Assembly (NCBI GenBank): GCA_024734555.1
Contig: JANPWX010000009.1
Coordinates: forward strand, 708,586 to 772,585
Length of the DNA stretch: 64,000 bases
Direction: 5' to 3'
Source of the DNA: Trochalopteron elliotii
Lineage: Eukaryota > Chordata > Aves > Passeriformes > Leiothrichidae
Shown here: positions 33,924 to 46,200 of the stretch, one piece after another
How the letters are laid out: each line of letters begins with the position of its first letter
Numbering within the stretch: position 1 is the first letter of the stretch
Made by a program: the position numbers and the translations under genes
Notes under the pieces: model-generated
The model's database searches: none
Told to the model about the DNA's origin: nothing
What the model saw: only the letters and a program-made list of their open reading frames with translations

Positions 33924-36754
33924 AGGAATGTTAGTATGTTGGGTGGGGAGGTTGTGTGCTTGGTTATAAACAAAACATTCAATTTTCTAGTAATAGTCTT
34001 TCTAAATAGGCCAATGGATGCAATTGAATCTGAAAAAAATATCTTGTCCACAAAAAAAACCACGTGATGGTACCCATGGAATGCTGGAAGACCTTCCCCA
34101 GGGCTGGCAGCAACATGCCAGCAGAGCTGACTCAGCCCTTTCAGCCCTGGCCATGCTGTTGTACTGTGGGGAAGAGCACGGCCACAGCAGCTCTGGGGCT
34201 GTGGCAGGGCATGAGGGGGAGCCTTGCAAATGGGGATGTAAATCTGTGCACACCAAAGAGGCACCTCTGACCCCAACAGGGAGTGTCTGCAGCCTGAAAA
34301 CTGGGCTTAAGCTGGCATGAAGTAAGGAACAGTAGAAGTATTTGTAGCTCTGTTTCACTGAGTATTTCAAACTATTTCCTCTGTGTACCCTTCATACTGC
34401 AGCAACGATGTAAAAATATGCAGTATGAATTATAAAGTAACGGTATGAATTGATATGGTCAGCCACTCTGGCTGACTTCTTGCCCTTAGAGGAGGTCAGA
34501 GACTCATGATTAAACCAACAGGCATCCTAAAGGACTGGCAGAGAAACATGACTGGCAACAACTCTCAGACCTTTATCTGAAGACCTTTTTTTTCTTAGTT
34601 TCTACATGCTGCACTGGATTTGTTGTCATTCCAGCTATCTTTCTCACCTGGATCTTTCACAGATCACTGGCCTGCAGCAAAGTCTCCATGGTCAGCCCTG
34701 TTTTTCACTCAGCAAAGTTTCACACCTGTGCCTTGCAAGGAGCCCCAGCGTCAGCTGGGTTGTGTAGGTTTGCGGGAGAAATCTGTCCACGCTTTGGCTC
34801 TGCTGCCACTTTCCACCCCTCAGACCTGGCAGCCTCCTCCTGCACTTTATCTCTAGCCAGACTATGGTCGATCTTTGCAGGCTGTGCGGCACTCAGCAGA
34901 CATCAAGATACAGTTGAATCTCTCGTGTAAGACTGCAGTGCCTTTTAGATTGCTTCCTACCCCTTTGAGGTAGTTCTCTGGAGCTGCTGGGGCAGGGACA
35001 ATCAGCCCATGCTTGTGCAGGTGGGAGCAAGAGCTGAAAGGGCTTGGTCAGCCTCAAGGATCCTACGGAGCAGCAAGGCTGTGTCAGGCGTACGGCCACA
35101 AGGGGACAGATATGTACTGCGGGATCTGCAGGGGAGGCGGAGCTGTGAGAAGGAGAAATAACACGAGGTTAAAGTGATGGCAGCAGACAAGCCAGGACAG
35201 GTGCAGATTCTTGTGAGGCAGACTCCAATGATTTTTATAGCAGAAGTACTATGGCCATCAATGTAAACGGATGGAATCCTGCAGATTATGGAGTAAAAAT
35301 CCCTAAAACTTTCCTTAGAGATCAGTCCAAACCAGGCTGGGCAGAAAAGTGCTCAGCTATTTCTGAAATTATTGTAGTAATATCAATGTTTACTATTTTT
35401 GATATTGTTTGGTATTAGAGATATTTAGAATAATACTCCCATGGTATTACTCCAGCATATGACCACCACTATGTAGTCCTGGCTGCCTTTGGAACAGAGG
35501 ACAGGCAACAGAACTGGGGCGTGTTCAGCAGGAGTGGAGAGGTAGCGTAGCTCACATAACACATAGGGATCAGGATCTCGGCATATATTGATGACATTTA
35601 GCTGCCTGAGGGTTTGTGGAAGGAAGTGGGAACAGAGGATATCTGAGACATATCTCACAAAGTCATGGAGCTAAAATGGATTGATTCAAGTGGCTAAAAG
35701 TATGCCTGAAGACATTTTTCTGTATTTACTATTAGGAACAATTCATTTCAACAGTTTGAGACAGGAGGCCATGGGGAGTGTAGGAATCAAAAGAATAAAT
35801 ATTTGAAAAAGCAACCAGTAAACAGGCAGGGATTTAGACTAATGACCTAAACAGAAAATAATGTCATGGGTTCAGAGCTGCACAGACTAATCCTCTGGTG
35901 ATAAATCTTAACTGCAAGGCTTTATAAACTTCTCCTGACTTGTGGGTGAACTTCAGGACAGAAACAAGAGGATCTAGTTGCCCTTGGAAATCTGCCGGTG
36001 ATGTAGAGGGAAAAAAGGAAGCTGGAACAGGAGGAAAGACTGGCTAACTGCCTGAAGACCGTTGCCCAGCTGGTTTTTGAATCAAGATAGGTAAGCTTCC
36101 TTTCAGTCTTATGAAGCTCTACAAATGATACTGTTTGCACCAGCGAGTGACAGAGATCCAAAATGCCCCCGGTTAGGATAACAGTTTTTTCACAACAGCT
36201 CTCTTATTCTGAAGTAGTATGTGTTCAAATGCTTCATAGTTCTTTATAGTGACTTCCCTGGCCTAGTGAAAGAAAAGGTTGTATTTCTCAAACAATGTTC
36301 TCTCTGTGGTTTTCCTAAGAAATTCTTGATTGGGTTGGTTTGGAACTTCAGTTTTTACATCTATCTGTATTAGTATCATTGCCTGTGATGCAATGTGGTG
36401 CTTTGCTTTTATTTACAGGAGAAGGGAAGACTTCCTTGCCAGATGGCAGAATTTATTTATTTGAAAATTCCAGCCAAAATGATTCAGTCCTTCTTAAGAA
36501 CAAGACTAATGGAAAACCTATAATTTGCCTATATCCATAAGCAAAAGGAATTCAGGCCAGAGTCAAAACTAGGTTTCTTTGTAACTATTTTTTTTTTGTT
36601 TCTGTGTTCCTGGCTCTCTCTGGACCAGAGCAAAGGTTGACACACCTTACTTCTCCCAATGCTTTTTTCATTAAAATAAAAAGGAGTGGAAAGAGGGGTC
36701 CATCTCCAAGCCAGAAGAAAAAGGAACAGACTCAGGAAGGAGCTGGTTATGGCA
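33924..36754. other. Intergenic with GC-elevated patches
   Basis: No gene is recognised. Two patches, about 34060-34310 and 34590-35210, are clearly more GC-rich than their surroundings, with several overlapping ORFs of 60-120 codons. I cannot match them to CR1 or to a known gene. They could be degraded retroelement or LTR sequence, or regulatory or noncoding exon sequence. Confidence 0.55.
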
Positions 36755-36819
36755 GGAAGGGAAGGGAAGGGAAGGGAAGGGAAGGGAAGGGAAGGGAAGG
36801 GAAGGGAAGGGAAGGGAAG
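36755..36819. repeat. GGAAG pentanucleotide array, cut by assembly gap
   Basis: Thirteen clean GGAAG/GGGAA units run directly into the run of N, so the true array length is unknown. Confidence 0.95.
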
Positions 36820-37219
36820 NNNNNNNNNNNNNNNNNNNNNNNNNNNNNNNNNNNNNNNNNNNNNNNNNNNNNNNNNNNNNNNNNNNNNNNNNNNNNNNNN
36901 NNNNNNNNNNNNNNNNNNNNNNNNNNNNNNNNNNNNNNNNNNNNNNNNNNNNNNNNNNNNNNNNNNNNNNNNNNNNNNNNNNNNNNNNNNNNNNNNNNNN
37001 NNNNNNNNNNNNNNNNNNNNNNNNNNNNNNNNNNNNNNNNNNNNNNNNNNNNNNNNNNNNNNNNNNNNNNNNNNNNNNNNNNNNNNNNNNNNNNNNNNNN
37101 NNNNNNNNNNNNNNNNNNNNNNNNNNNNNNNNNNNNNNNNNNNNNNNNNNNNNNNNNNNNNNNNNNNNNNNNNNNNNNNNNNNNNNNNNNNNNNNNNNNN
37201 NNNNNNNNNNNNNNNNNNN
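36820..37219. other. Assembly gap, 400 N
   Basis: A run of exactly 400 N bases. It starts in the pentamer array and ends in unique sequence (aagtgggttgg), so the gap probably contains the rest of the array. ORFs spanning it are meaningless. Confidence 0.99.
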
Positions 37220-40200
37220 AAGTGGGTTGGAATCATGCAAGAATCACATTTAGTGGATTTAAGATTGCTTTCACACTCCCTTGTAAATTATCAGAATATC
37301 ATTGCCACAAATAAATTTCTAAATTATCATAAATATAGGGTGCTTTTTTGGCATTAGTAGGTTCAGAGAAATTAGAAATAAAACCAGGAAGCGACAGCAA
37401 AGAGAAAACTCCACTGTGTGGGGTGGTCTTTTCTGGAGCAACCTGTTATAACTTACACCAGTGGACTTTGAAATTTTAACTAAGAGTAGTCAAAATACCA
37501 GAATCCCAGATCTTCTAATTACCACAGAATATATTTGAGTTTGCCTCTCCTGAAAGCTTAATTTTCCAGATGGGCATGTTGGTTTTAGTCCCACATGATA
37601 AACAACAGGAGATTTAAAAATGCTGTAAAGCTTTCAGCTTTGGTTTAAAGAAGAGGATACCTCTTTCACACCAAAATATGTCTATTAAAAACCCCAAAGT
37701 ATCAGCCAGCAGGAACCAAGTCCTGTGAGGGGGTAGGAATGATTGGTCTGAGGGATCAGGATGCTGGTGGCACAGAGGTGTGCAATGAGGGAATGGGACC
37801 AGACTGCAAACTGGTTAAGAGCTTCTGGTGTAGAAGAATCACCCAAATTACTGAAGTCTCCATGCAGGTATAATGTATATTCCTTATACACATCCAGACA
37901 CATGACAGTCTTTGTTTTCTAGTATGTAGCAACCCCCAGCCATGAGTCTGTGATGTGCATTCATCAAATAACATAAAGTGATATTTGCCATATTGATATT
38001 TGCCACCACCTCATTTATAGGCAGTTCACATATAAGATCAATTACATGGTGTTTGATTATTCTTGAAATTCAGCTAAAATGCCTGCTTGAAACAAATGAC
38101 CTTTTTTCAGGGTATTGTGTTGCCTTGTAGTGCTTCATCCCCCCACTGAAGGCAATTAATTCAGTAAGTGTTAATTCCTGTTTCTCTAGTGGTAGAGCGA
38201 TGGTAACAGCTTGCAAAAAAGATTGGTAAAGAGACCATGGGTAGGTCAGTAACACATAGGCAGAGAAGGAGGTGCTTATTTGCTGAAATAAGGTAAATAA
38301 GGCTGGGAAAATCTGACAACTCATGGTAGTACCTGTGATCAAGGTTTGACAGGACTATCAGTGGGACAATCATATGTGCACAAGTCTGGAGAGAATCTGA
38401 TCACCCCTGCCACAAGAAAGGGACTGGAATAGATGGATTTCAGTTTGTTTTTTTTTTTTCCCTCCAGAATACATAATTATGTATCAGAGATCTGTTCAAG
38501 GTTGGTAATATTTTCAACAACATAAATAGCTATAGCAGTATTTTGCTATCCTGTTTCTATCCTCAGATTTGCATTTAGAAGCTATAGTTAAGTATTTATT
38601 TATATTTGTTTTAAAACCTTATCCATAATAGAGTAATACTGTAGCTTTTTAAAGAGCAACAAAAAAGGCTGACAATTTAAAATTTAAGGAAATTATATTC
38701 TATGAAAATGTAAATACTTTGGCTACTGTGGAATTTCTTATTTAACTGCTTCTAAGTTTCCTTTCCTCTGCTCAGAAGCCTAGGTAGTCCAAATTAGGTG
38801 CTATAAAAGATGCCTTAAGTTTTCAAGAGCAGTTTTTTTAACACATTACATTATGTGTACTTATATGCTTTAGTCTGTTACTAAATACTAGAAGGAAACT
38901 AAAATGGGTACTTACTGCAGATGTATTTTACTGGCTAGGCTAGTGTGAAGCATTATGGTGAAGCAGGGAAACATATTATGAAGGTAAGAAATAATGACAA
39001 AAGGTGAGTGCCAGTGCATAATATAATTTACGAGTTGGCTTTGTAGGAAAAAGCCTGAGAACTCCTACCTGATATGTTTTCAGAAATGATGCACACATTT
39101 GTGGCAATTTGCAACTAAAAGGCCACAGCTAATCAGTAAAACTCAGCATTAATGCTTTTATTTGTGAAGCAGGCAGAAATTGTCAGTGACAGAAGACAAA
39201 TTCAGAAAAACTGATGGGAAAATATTGACTATAAACATGGAATAGCCAAAAGAATTGGGAGGCAAAATGCCACCAGTGCTGTTGTCATGCAGCGAGACTT
39301 GGAGCCTGTTGCTGAACAGTCTTGAGTCAGTACTCACGACAATGCTCTGTCAGGGCTTCAAAAGGTTGACAAACTAATTCAACCAGTTGGTCACATCACA
39401 GAACTACAGAATCAACATATTTCACATGACATATCAAGTAGCTGCCTTTTCTGATGTGATTTGGTTTAGGTCATCTGCCAGATGCAAAGAAGCGAGTCCA
39501 GCATCGTTAGCAGCAGTTGCTGCCTGCTCAGTGCAAGAGCCTCTGGAAAGCAACATCCTGAGGAGCTGAACACATCCAATCCCAAGAGGATCAGAATTTG
39601 CCCTGTTGAGGCCAAGTGAGTTTGACCTGTTAAGAACATTGTACTATGTTAGGTATCAGTGTAGGCATCAAAAAGAGTCCTGTTGTGAAATCTTTTTCCT
39701 TATGCTAAGAAAATGGGGCAATTTATAAGAACAGCCCAGTTATTAATGGAGTAGAAATTTTCTTTGAGTACGCTGCAAGCTTCAGTCCCTGTTGGAAGCA
39801 ACTCATTCTATTTATAGCTTTAGTACAAATTTTCTGAACACAGTTATTGATTCAAATTTTCTTTCATTTTATTGCTAGTCATTTAGTTAAATAGCACGAT
39901 AAAGATACTTGAGCCAAACAACAACACAAGAACAAAAGAGTACAGAACTGAAATAGGGCTTGATATTCTATTAACCAATTAACATTTTTATTCTGGGGCC
40001 AAGAAATACACATTTGCCTTTAACAGAATGACCGACCAAATTGCTGTCAGTCAGCCAATCTGATAAAGGTCAACTACCGAAAACCCAGTCTGTCAGTACA
40101 CAAACTAAGTGACCTGGGCAGTCAGAAGTTCATTTGTTGTTTTGAAAGCAAAGTACACTATTTTCATAGATGCATCTGTTCTGCATCAATTACAAAACCT

Positions 40201-43200
40201 TTAATGAAATTTTGTGGTGGAAATAATATTATCAACTTTCCTAATTATACTCCTTGTTCATTGGGGCTTATTTTAGTATCTTGACAACACAAACTTGGTT
40301 TAAATAAAATGATATCTTTTAAGTCCTTTAAAATGTTGTTTAGTTTTATTTTAGTAAAACAGCTCTTCCCAACAGTTAAACTGGCCGAATAAAACTGGCA
40401 GAGGTGAAAAATAGGAATATGGCCACTATTCCTACGACAGACAATTATTTTTTTGTAGAGATTCATGTTTTAGATTGTAGAATAAAACTTTTAACTATTG
40501 TTTACCTATTCTCAAATTACCTAACTATGAAAAGATTTTAAGCAGGTTTTACTCTCTATAGAGTACTGACCTGACAAACCTGGCTGTGGGACCTGGCAGT
40601 GGAGCCCACTGATGCTCTCTCATGGCTGATGCTCACCAAAGGAAAGGGCCAGGACTGGGCACCACAGAAACCTGTAGAGTAACTTTCCTATGCAAAGAAG
40701 TTTGCACAGGAGAAGTTTATCAGTTACTACAAAGAAATTCCCTTATGTTCTTGGTTAGGAGCTGAATTATTTATTGCAGTCTTGTTTATTTCCCTTCTAA
40801 GAAAAGAATTAAAAAAGATGTCATCCTCTTAATGTGGTTACCCCCAAGACCATTGGCTGGACACATTTAACTTTGGAGTTGGCCTGAAGAGTTGCATCAC
40901 CACACTGACCTAAATCTCTCCCTGCCATGTCTGCCCAGAGGGAGTATTTTGAGTGTTGCAGCATTCCTCATGCCAGGGAGAAAATAGCATTTCAAGGTGT
41001 AGGTACCTTTTTGTTTTGTAGAAATTTCAGGAACTCACATCTGCCAGTAAAACTATCATACAAATTAGATGTTCTGTCTTAATAGGTAAATTATGTACTT
41101 ACTCCTTTAACATCCCTTTTTCTTTTTGAAAGTACCAGACGTACATTTTTTATTTGAAAGAGGGAAGCTGTTTCCCCTGCTAAGCTGGAGGTGTCTTAGC
41201 CACTTAGCTCTTTTTTCCTCTCACTTGCCTCAGTTCTGGGTCTGTTATCTGCAGTCACTGCTTTCGTAAGGGTGTAAAAGGTTTTTTACATCCATGTTCT
41301 ACCTTTCAGAAAAATGGAATCTTAAAGGAATTAAGATTTACTCTGACTTGAATGTAGGATATAATAATTTCTTAATAAAGATGGGAATAGCTTGTTACAG
41401 AATAAATTACATAAATGTTGTGTGAAAGCACTGCACAGATACCCTCAGTCATAATGCTGAATGTATCTGCTTGCATGATTCCAGTAAATAAGTGATTACT
41501 GAAAATGGCTGCTAATTCTTCTGTTGCTCAGATGGTGCCAGTTTCAGAAGCTAGAAAATACAAATTTATTGTTCTTTGTTGAATCCTGATTTTATCCTTG
41601 TGTTACTGTGTACTTCTGTTCCCTTATTAAGCTGGAGATAAGCAGAACTATTTCTGGTTTGTGTGCTTGTTTGAGCAGAATCATCACTAGTGCCAGCATT
41701 ACTGTAGAGAAGAAGTTGATACCCATAGGCTGCCATACAAGCAAGAGGGCATTTCCCCCCATTTTACACGGTGCCACTGTGCTGTGAGTGCATAGAGGAG
41801 CACGTAAGCAATATTCGCAGTACTTGTGGACATTTGTGTGGCACTGAGACGTGTGTGTGTGAAGCAACAGGCATATCTAAGGAGATGCTGGCTTCTCTAA
41901 AGTGGTTTGAGATGAATCAAGGTGGCAGTATTTTGGAGCCTGATGCCTAGAGTTTTAGCTGTCACATCAATCTCTTTCAATGTGCCTGGAGGACAGGCTG
42001 CTGTTTGTCTGGAAGCTTGCCCTCCCTCAGCTTTCTGGTCTGAGAGACCTCTGGGGGTGTGTGCCATCATTCTTTCTTTCCCATCTTTGTCCTTAATGTC
42101 ACCAGAAGGATATGGGGAGGAGAGAAGCTGAATGTTGGCACCCTGATTCCTGTGCCATGAGGGCTGACCCCAAGTGGCTGTGAAGGAAGGACTTGTTCAC
42201 CACGATCCCTCCAGAAGTTGCTTCGTCCGACTAATACATCGTTCCAATTGTAAGTGTATCTCCCTCACCAATCCCAGAGGTTCAGGAACACACAGCCTCT
42301 CCAAGAAATCCTGAAGTGAGAAAGGAAAACCAGCAACTGCACAGAAGTTCCTAATGATTAGCCTGATCTCTGACTTTCTTCTGAGCAAGAATGCAAGAGT
42401 GATTGATGATGGTTGTTGCACTAAACTGTAGATTTTCAATCATAATCTTGGAGTGGTGAGCCTAGTCTAAATAGTTTTCAAGAAAGAGTTAAAAAAAGAG
42501 GAAGGTACAATTTAGCTTTTCTTCCTCACCCCCTTCTGAACTTATCTTGCATTGAGCAGATATACCATCCTGATGAGATGGAATAGCTATTTCTTGCTCT
42601 TTGTTTTTCACAGAACTATATCTTTTTTTTCTTTTTTTTTTTTTTAAAAAACGGAGGTGCAAACCACAGTAAGGAATTAAACTTATCACTTTAGGAACTT
42701 TGTAAAAGGGGCACACATTACGTCATTTGTCCCAACAGTTATGCCTTGATAACAGAAAAGTTTATCAACATGTAAGTGCAATAGAAATGTTTCTATTAAA
42801 TCTATAAACAATAGTAATTGTAGAGCTATTTTTGTTGCACATTAAAGGATTTCTTCTCCACAGCAGTTTTTCCTTGAAACTGTGGAAAGTATGATACATC
42901 CATTTTTTATGAATTTATTTGATTGTTGCCATTTGTACCATCTACATCTGTTACTCAAGAGGAGCAAAATGAAACTAGCAGACAGCAGAGAAGCCAGAAG
43001 AAAATTAGATTTTAAAAGTTTATCTGAATCTCATTTACACTTTGCAATGCAGGTGTTGAAATCTTAACCAGTATATTTTAAAATCAAACTGTGCCCCTTT
43101 AAATTGCTTAAATAAGATTTGTGCTATTTTTCTGCTTCACAGACCTCCACTTTCTTAGAAGCAAACTTAAATTGCTTCAGGAAACAGGAGGCTTCAGAAA

Positions 43201-46200
43201 TGGAAACACCATGTGATAATGGGAATGGGCTGCTCTGGCGGAGGAGAGCTCATCCTTTCCAGGGTCACTTTGCAGAAACCCCACATTTCTTAGTGTAGGG
43301 ATGAAAAGGAGCAACAATAACATATGTGTTTTCAAGAGGGAAAGAAATTGTGCTAAAATGTCTCAGTCCACCTCTGCCAGCCACTTTATGTTCCCTTTCA
43401 ATGTATGGTTAGCTCTCAATTATATTTTTGTTTAACTCAAATTGCTAAAATATCCCCTTTTTGGAAACTCTTTTTACATATAAAGATTTATAGTGCTGGG
43501 AATAAAAATCATCATCTGGATTTCATTAAGATTTTCCTGGCAAGTAATTAATGCTAAAAGCATGTTTTGATCAAGCATCTCCAATAGCAGCAATGGTAAG
43601 TGAGTTAAAAGCAGCTAGCATTATAGTAATAGGTCTGCTTGGGCTCTGAAAGTTTTTGCTGGTTTTCCCAGTCCTCAGCAAACGGTGGTGCTAGTACCTT
43701 ATTTTTCATTCCCTGTGTTTCCTCATTTCATGGTCATATCAGCCTCTTGGTGACTGCCAATGAGCGGATCTCATCATAGCTGAAAATTCAGGAACATGTG
43801 CAAAGAAGCCACCCAAATGGACAAGAAATTTGAATATTCTCTCTCCTGGCTTTTTGCTTTAGAATGAGAAGACTGCAGGTATGAATCTGTCAAAGTAGGT
43901 AATTAATATTTTTTTTGGTTTGTTTCTGTTTTGATTTATATCTGTTGTGACTTAATTGCATGTCTCTATTTACATGTACAGTAAGTCAATGTAGGTTTTT
44001 CTGTGTTATACCTGTTGTGCATTTTTGTGTTCTAGACTATGAGAGCAGGACTCTGTCTCAGCCTGCTTTTGGGAGATTTGGCATTTGGAGCAATAATCAG
44101 TAAGATGTGGGATGCCCTTTTCCCAAAGCAGAAATGACAGCTTATCTACTATACTCCAAGTAAAATACATTGTGTACAGCTCCCTGTGAAGTTCCATATT
44201 GCTGAAATGCAGAAATACCCATTGGCACCAAAACAGTGTTTTGCAATGGGCTGGGGAGGTACCTGTGAGATAACCTTACCCTTAGTAATGTATAATAAAT
44301 AACTCTTGTCTATATTCAGTGGGGTTATTGACTATATTGGAAACTATCAGCTACAGGTGTACATTTGGAGAAATTTCCAGAAAGTACTGATAACTTAGAA
44401 TATAAAGGGCAGCAGCAAGTGTACAACTCCTGTTAATTTCACCCATTGAAAATTGCAAGCTGGAAGAGCCGTTATGGGTTGTTTTGAGAGGTCCGTGTTT
44501 TATCATCAGCTTGAAATTGTGCTTCTGGCTGTTAGTCACTGGGCTGCCAAAATTCAAGTGGCTTGAAGTGTGAGAGCTACTGGACCTGCGGGGCAATAAC
44601 GAGAAGGAGGTTATTTTATGGCTGATCTCCCTGCATGTGTCGTGTGTTTCCCTCTGATAAGGTGGCTCTATCAGCCCCACCTATTAGAGTTGTTTGACAT
44701 TTCCCATTACAGACTTTGTTTTCAGATGATTATAATGCAGCCAAACTATAACTGTCTGAGTTGAAATCTGACTTTTTGTACTGGTGTGCTGAAGTGCTTC
44801 ATGTGGAAATTGATTAAAAAAAGTTCCCCAGGTTTGGAGTTTCTTTTAATAAGGCTAGAGAAATTGTTTTGCACAGTGAAGATAATCTCCTCCTTGTGGA
44901 ACTCTAAATGTAGTTGTGTGATCTTTGATCTGCAGGTCATGATTTCATGATCTCATTAGTGTGAGGAAAATCAGTATAGGCTTTGTATTAATGTAGAAAA
45001 TGTGGACCTTAATGGATTTCTTCACATATACTGTGTGGGCTGCCAAAGGTATTTTCAAGTCCTGTTTGGCTCTCATTTCTTGCCTGAGTGCATCTGTGTT
45101 TTCTGAGTGGAGACTTGACACTTGGAAGAGAAGTGGCTATTGGCTAAAGGACAGCTTTTATCTCTGTGAAATCAGACCAAATCTGGCAAAGCTGTAAGCT
45201 GCTTAAAGAACACGCAATTCCAATATGCTCATGCTTGCTGGATGTTTTCAGCCTTATTCCCTATAGTTTATCTCTGTGTGCCCAGGCTGGGACAGTTCAG
45301 GCTCAGCAGATGTCTCCTGTAACCAAAGTTCTCAAACGGTTGCTGGCTGCACTGGCCCTGGACATCATTACAAAGATCAGAGGCTCTTTCTCTTCATTGC
45401 CAATGTTCTATAAAATTACAATATAAAATTATAAAGTTTAAAAGAATAACAGAGGAGACCTTGGTCCAGTAACCAAAGCAAGAGACTAGGACAAGGGATT
45501 TGGCTGTAGAAGACCACAGAGTACAGTGACTGGGGGCCTATGGGGCAGTGAAAACGCAGTGTTTGGGTTACTCTGCTGGGTAAAAACAACCAGGATTTAG
45601 TGGTCTGGAGCAGATGGACAAAGAGATTAGGGCAACAAATGAGGAAGGGAATAAAGGCATAGGTAGAGGTTATTTTACCAGCCTTGAACAGAAGAAATGG
45701 GGCTGATGGCCATATAGCCAAAGCAGGTGTTTGCAGTCAGGAGGGACAGAAATAGGGGAGTTCCCTATTTCTGGAGTTTCCTAAAAAAGTTCCACTGTAG
45801 TGTCTATGAGAAGATGAACTTCAATAAGTTTAAGCAGTAAACACTAAAATCACCTCCAAAAGACAAAATGGGAAGACTTATGTGTAAGGAAACACCAGCC
45901 TAAGAAAGGAGAAAATAGGAGAAGGGACAGAAGATGGTTTTGTGGGTTTTGTGGTTCTAGTTATTCACATGAATCGAGCATTTAGAGCAATGTACATAAG
46001 TGAAAGAATGTTACTTTGTTTTTCAGACCAAAACAACTGTACACAACACAGTAAGTGCATTTGCAATTCTGCAATTCGCACCAAAAACTCAGAATGAGTG
46101 GAGTCCAGAGATAAGATATCCCACGCAACCTTAATTTTATCCTTGCTTATTTACATCCAGAAAATGTTTCCCTTTGCCTAACATACGCACAAAATAGGGG

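Noticed and set aside
33770..34276. 168-codon minus-strand ORF with a Lys-rich stretch
   Set aside because: It reads through the interrupted poly-T tract at 33859-33923. The Lys run is an artefact and no domain or splice structure supports it.
36529..37357. Long ORFs of 189-236 codons on both strands
   Set aside because: They consist mainly of the 400 N assembly gap and the pentamer array.
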